From: Clostridiales bacterium
Lineage (GTDB): Bacteria > Bacillota > Clostridia > Oscillospirales > Oscillospiraceae
DNA length: 7,286 nucleotides
Assembly: GCA_019415645.1 (NCBI GenBank)
Contig: DXYV01000073.1
Span: forward strand, 1-7,286
Reading direction: 5' to 3'
The position numbers and the translations under genes were made by a program. Position 1 is the stretch's first letter; every line of letters starts with the position of its first letter. A model generated the notes under the pieces. The model saw nothing but the letters and a program-made list of their open reading frames with translations, searched no databases and had not been told where the DNA came from. This document shows, piece by piece, positions 5,406 to 7,286 of the stretch.

Positions 5406-6116
5406 TCAGCGCTCCTTTTCCAGCTGCTCCTGATGGGCCTCCAGCTGGCGGTTCATCCGCGCGCCGGTGTTATGGATGATCTGGAACAGCGACTGGTAGG
5501 TGCTGGGGTAAGCGGTGGTCAGGGTCTCGTTGTTGATCTCGGGCAGGGCCCGGCCCTTCTCCTTGGTCTCCAGGGCGTCGATGTAGTCCACCTCTGAGTA
5601 GATCATGTCCACCCGGGTGATCCCACCCCGGAACTGCCGGGGGGAGATGGAGAAAAAGTCCTGGCTGTTGGCTGGATTGGCGACAAACAGGTGGCGGAAC
5701 AGGGTGTAGATCCCCGTGCTCAGGTAGTCGGCCGCCGCCTTGATGGCCCGCTTGTTGTTGGTCTTGCCCAGCAGGTCGAACAGCAGGCCGATGGAGTTGA
5801 CCAGCAGCTTTTTGGACAGGGTGGCCAGCACGCTGCCCCGCAGGATGTTGTCCTTGTCATTGCTGGCATCGTAGAGGGTGTCCGCGTCCAGAATGGTGGT
5901 GCCGTCCCGGGACAGGGTGCGCCCCAGCAGAAAGTCGGCGGATACATTGTAGAAGTCGCAGGCCTTGGCCACAAAGGCCAGGCCCGGCTCCCGGATTCCA
6001 TTTTCGTAGTGGGACAGCAGCGCCTGGGAGATCCCCAGCTCTTTGGCGGCCGCCCGCTGGCTGATGCCCTTCTCCTGCCGCAGCAGGGAGAGGGAGCGGG
6101 AAAACTGTGCGTTCAT
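5406..6116 (-). CDS. XRE-family regulator with unassigned C-terminal domain, first gene of the acyltransferase operon
   Basis: The 236-aa protein has an N-terminal Cro/CI-type HTH (about residues 6-61): LRQEKGISQRAAAKELGISQ (12-31), then ALLSHYENGIREPGLAFVAKACDFYNVSADFLLGR. Residues 66-236 form a mostly helical region I cannot assign. It has no membrane segment and ends in a charged, possibly coiled-coil tail (about 215-236). The frame stays open upstream to 6698, but that extension crosses the promoter, the leader and the start of pta on the other strand. ATG 6116-6114 puts the HTH at the N-terminus as usual. This start lacks a good Shine-Dalgarno and may be coupled to a short upstream frame at 6130-6113. 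The gene precedes the MBOAT gene by 19 nt and has its own promoter overlapped by an inverted repeat, so it probably regulates itself and the two acyltransferase genes. What the C-terminal region senses is unknown. Confidence 0.9.
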   Translation of the reverse strand: MNAQFSRSLSLLRQEKGISQRAAAKELGISQALLSHYENGIREPGLAFVAKACDFYNVSADFLLGRTLSRDGTTILDADTLYDASNDKDNILRGSVLATLSKKLLVNSIGLLFDLLGKTNNKRAIKAAADYLSTGIYTLFRHLFVANPANSQDFFSISPRQFRGGITRVDMIYSEVDYIDALETKEKGRALPEINNETLTTAYPSTYQSLFQIIHNTGARMNRQLEAHQEQLEKER

Positions 6117-6130
6117 CGGGTCACAACCAT
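6113..6130 (-). CDS. Possible five-codon leader peptide coupled to the XRE regulator start
   Basis: ATG 6130-6128 opens a frame reading MVVTR and ending at TGA 6115-6113, so that ATGA overlaps the regulator start at 6116. GGAG (6139-6136) lies 5 nt upstream of this ATG but 19 nt from the regulator ATG, which otherwise has no ribosome binding site. Translational coupling would explain how the regulator is translated. The element is tiny and could be chance. Confidence 0.35.
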   Translation of the reverse strand: MVVTR

Positions 6131-6193
6131 CTTCTCTCCATAATAATATCGTGTTTCCGCGGACAGTCCCCCATGGGTCCGGCCGGCGGAACA

Positions 6194-6232
6194 GGGAGCG
6201 GGCGGCGGGGAAATCCCCCACCGCTCGCTCCC
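6194..6232 (-). promoter_or_regulatory. Strong hairpin in the 5' leader of the XRE-MBOAT-SGNH operon
   Basis: GGGAGCG (6194-6200) pairs with CGCTCCC (6226-6232). Pairing continues inward with two mismatches to GGGG (6207-6210) and CCCC (6216-6219) around a 5-nt loop, giving about 16 paired positions. It begins about 11 nt after the predicted start of the minus-strand transcript. No U-tract follows, so it is not an ordinary terminator; a stability, attenuation or protein-binding role is possible. Confidence 0.5.
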
Positions 6233-6249
6233 AAAATGACAGTGTGTAT

Positions 6250-6278
6250 ATTATAGCGTCCGCTATACGAAAAGTAAA
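6250..6278 (-). promoter_or_regulatory. Sigma-A promoter of the XRE-MBOAT-SGNH operon
   Basis: On the minus strand TTTACT (6278-6273) is followed by 17 bp and TATAAT (6255-6250). The -10 is perfect and the -35 matches 4 of 6. The start point would be near 6243, leaving a leader of about 127 nt before ATG 6116. An inverted repeat covers most of the -10 and the adjacent spacer. Confidence 0.72.
6252..6267. promoter_or_regulatory. Inverted-repeat operator TATAGCG-N2-CGCTATA
   Basis: TATAGCGTCCGCTATA has perfect 7-bp arms around a 2-bp centre. It covers four of the six -10 bases and 12 bp of the spacer of the operon promoter. Placement and symmetry are those of a repressor site for a dimeric HTH protein. 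The first gene of the operon encodes such a protein, so autorepression is the simplest inference. Confidence 0.65.
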
Positions 6279-6353
6279 GGAAAATCTGCGTTCTTTTTTA
6301 CAAAAATCCGATCGCTCTGACCGGCGGCGTGCGTTTGCGGGTGGCCGGCATTC

Positions 6354-6367
6354 TTTTTCCCGAAAAA
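6354..6367. promoter_or_regulatory. Inverted repeat TTTTTC-N2-GAAAAA upstream of the pta promoter
   Basis: TTTTTCCCGAAAAA has 6-bp arms with a CC centre and ends 14 bp before the pta -35. It could be an activator or repressor site or simply an A/T-rich UP-like element. No regulator can be named. Confidence 0.3.
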
Positions 6368-6381
6368 TGTTCCTTTTGCCG

Positions 6382-6410
6382 TTGCGAACTCGGAAATCAG
6401 GCGTTATAAT
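6382..6410 (+). promoter_or_regulatory. Sigma-A promoter of pta
   Basis: TTGCGA (6382-6387), a 17-bp spacer and TATAAT (6405-6410). The -10 is perfect and the -35 matches 4 of 6. Transcription should start near 6417, about 70 nt before the pta ATG. Confidence 0.75.
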
Positions 6411-6424
6411 AAGGCTGCGAATGA

Positions 6425-6452
6425 CCGCGGGACGCCCCGGCGACGGCCGCGG
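6425..6452 (+). promoter_or_regulatory. Possible GC hairpin in the pta leader
   Basis: CCGCGG (6425-6430) can pair with CCGCGG (6447-6452), with a smaller nested CGCC/GGCG stem at 6433-6442. It sits in the predicted pta leader, 21 nt before the AGGAGG. It may be structural only; GC-rich sequence gives such pairs by chance. Confidence 0.3.
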
Positions 6453-6486
6453 GAACAGGAACCAAGAAAAAATAGGAGGCATCCCC

Positions 6487-7286
6487 ATGTTTGGAAAACT
6501 GATCGACATCCTGAAGAAAGACCCCCGCAAAATCGTATTCACCGAGGGCAGCGACCCCCGCATCCTGGAGGCCAGCGCCCGGCTGCTGGCGGGCAATTTT
6601 CTGACCCCCGTGCTGGTGGGCAGCGAGGCTGAGATCCACGCCGCTGCCGAGGCGGGCGGCTTCAACATCCGCGGCTCTGAGATCATCGACCCCGCCACCT
6701 ATGACCGTATGGACGAGATGGTGGACCTGATGGTGGAGCTGCGCAAGGGCAAGATGACCGCCGACGAGTGCCGCGCGCTGCTCAAGCAGCCCAACTACTT
6801 CGGCACCATGCTGGTGAAGATGGGCGTGGCCGACGCCCTGCTGGGCGGCGCCACCTACTCCACCGCCGACACCGTGCGTCCCGCCCTCCAGATCATCAAG
6901 ACCAAGCCGGGCAACAAGATCGTCTCCTCCTGCTTTATCCTGGTGCGTCCCTCCGCTACCGGCGGCAACGACGTGCTGGCCATGGGCGACTGCGCCATCA
7001 ACATCAAGCCCTCTGAGGACGAGCTGGTGGAGATCGGCATCGAGTGCGCCAAGTGCGCCAAGATCTTCGGCATTGACCCCAAGGTGGCCTATCTGAGCTA
7101 CTCCACCCTGGGCTCCGGCAAGGGCGAGGACGTGGACAAGATGCGCAACGCCTGCGCCAAGGCCAAGGCGGCCGCCCCCGACCTGGCCATCGACGGCGAG
7201 CTGCAGTTTGACGCCGCCGTGTCCCCCACCGTGGCCAAGACCAAGTGCAAGGACTCCAAGGTGGCCGGCCACGCCAACACCTTCAT
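6487..7286 (+). CDS. pta: Phosphate acetyltransferase, 3' end cut by window edge
   Basis: Pta reversibly converts acetyl-CoA and phosphate to acetyl phosphate and CoA in the cytoplasm. With acetate kinase it yields ATP and acetate in fermenting clostridia. The 266 codons present begin MFGKLIDILKKDPRKIVFTE and include GSDPRILEA (21-29), VKMGVADALLGGATYSTADT (110-129), VRPALQIIKT (130-139), SYSTLGSGKGEDVDKM (204-219), DGELQFDAA (236-244) and AGHANTF (260-266), all typical of short-form Pta. The family length is about 330 aa, so about 60 C-terminal residues, including the serine/aspartate region important in the Methanosarcina enzyme, lie outside the window. AGGAGG (6474-6479) is 7 nt before the ATG and a good promoter precedes it. 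No N-terminal DRTGG or CobB-like domain is present. Whether ackA follows cannot be seen. Confidence 0.96.
   Translation, partial: MFGKLIDILKKDPRKIVFTEGSDPRILEASARLLAGNFLTPVLVGSEAEIHAAAEAGGFNIRGSEIIDPATYDRMDEMVDLMVELRKGKMTADECRALLKQPNYFGTMLVKMGVADALLGGATYSTADTVRPALQIIKTKPGNKIVSSCFILVRPSATGGNDVLAMGDCAINIKPSEDELVEIGIECAKCAKIFGIDPKVAYLSYSTLGSGKGEDVDKMRNACAKAKAAAPDLAIDGELQFDAAVSPTVAKTKCKDSKVAGHANTF

Larger units (their letters stand above)
6117..6486. other. Divergent regulatory region between the XRE-MBOAT-SGNH operon and pta
   Basis: This 370-base region has no convincing protein gene beyond the possible five-codon leader. It contains the minus-strand operon promoter and its inverted-repeat operator, a leader of about 127 nt with a strong hairpin, an AT-rich central stretch around 6270-6310, a TTTTTC-N2-GAAAAA dyad, the pta promoter, and a pta leader of about 70 nt ending in AGGAGG. 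Start points are predicted near 6243 (minus) and 6417 (plus). Confidence 0.75.

Noticed and set aside
2876..5479. 867-codon open frame on the plus strand opposite the SGNH and MBOAT genes
   Set aside because: It is in exact codon register with both minus-strand genes. Stops there would need TTA, CTA or TCA codons in the real genes, which are rare in this G/C-ending codon usage. The product is H/Q/G-rich with no motif, while the minus strand has clear family motifs.
6141..6146. TATTAT on the minus strand as a -10 box nearer the XRE regulator
   Set aside because: It would start transcription at about 6134, leaving almost no leader, and there is no -35 at the right distance. The TTTACT-N17-TATAAT pair at 6250-6278 is far better.
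6117..6698. 194-residue N-terminal extension of the operon's XRE regulator
   Set aside because: The extension overlaps the start of pta, both promoters and the operator, has no domain, and would bury the HTH mid-protein. ATG 6116 gives the usual N-terminal HTH.
6397..7272. 291-codon open frame on the minus strand opposite pta
   Set aside because: It is codon-aligned with pta and G/H/V-rich. The plus strand carries the conserved phosphate acetyltransferase motifs, promoter and ribosome binding site.

Overview
The window looks like chromosome from a GC-rich gut Firmicute, most likely an Oscillospiraceae-type clostridium (Oscillibacter, Flavonifractor or Intestinimonas-like). The grounds are the Firmicute-type LepA and phosphate acetyltransferase sequences, strong AGGAGG-type ribosome binding sites, consensus sigma-A promoters, strongly G/C-ending codons, and GC-rich palindromic repeats between genes. 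The genus assignment is an inference; no 16S or other marker is present.

Layout, left to right. lepA (elongation factor 4) occupies 1-1810 on the minus strand and is cut by the left edge only a few residues before its expected end. A gene-free stretch of about 510 bases (1811-2324) follows, packed with palindromes and hairpins that look like dispersed intergenic repeats. Next is a small divergent module. A 69-aa XRE-family repressor-like protein (2325-2534, minus) faces an 81-aa protein of unknown function (2621-2866, plus). The 86 bases between them hold a perfect TTGACA-N17-TATAAT promoter and two GTGAG/CTCAC operators.

A three-gene minus-strand operon follows (6116 down to 2867): a 236-aa XRE-family regulator with an unassigned C-terminal domain, an MBOAT-family O-acyltransferase, and a membrane-anchored SGNH/DltD/AlgJ-like protein. 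The gaps are 19 and 12 nt. The MBOAT-SGNH pair is the usual two-part machine for O-acylating a cell-surface or secreted glycan: the MBOAT protein handles the acyl group at the membrane and the extracytoplasmic SGNH partner is thought to complete transfer. The co-transcribed regulator has a promoter whose -10 overlaps a 7-2-7 inverted repeat, which suggests autoregulation of the whole operon.

On the right, pta (phosphate acetyltransferase, acetyl-CoA/acetyl-phosphate metabolism) starts at 6487 on the plus strand from its own promoter and is cut by the right edge. The 370-base divergent region 6117-6486 holds both promoters, the regulator operator, a leader hairpin and possibly a five-codon leader peptide.

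The two most interesting items are the operator-controlled XRE/small-protein divergon and the self-regulated XRE-MBOAT-SGNH operon. The rest is ordinary housekeeping DNA. Several very long open frames opposite lepA, the MBOAT-SGNH genes and pta are codon-register shadows and are not annotated.
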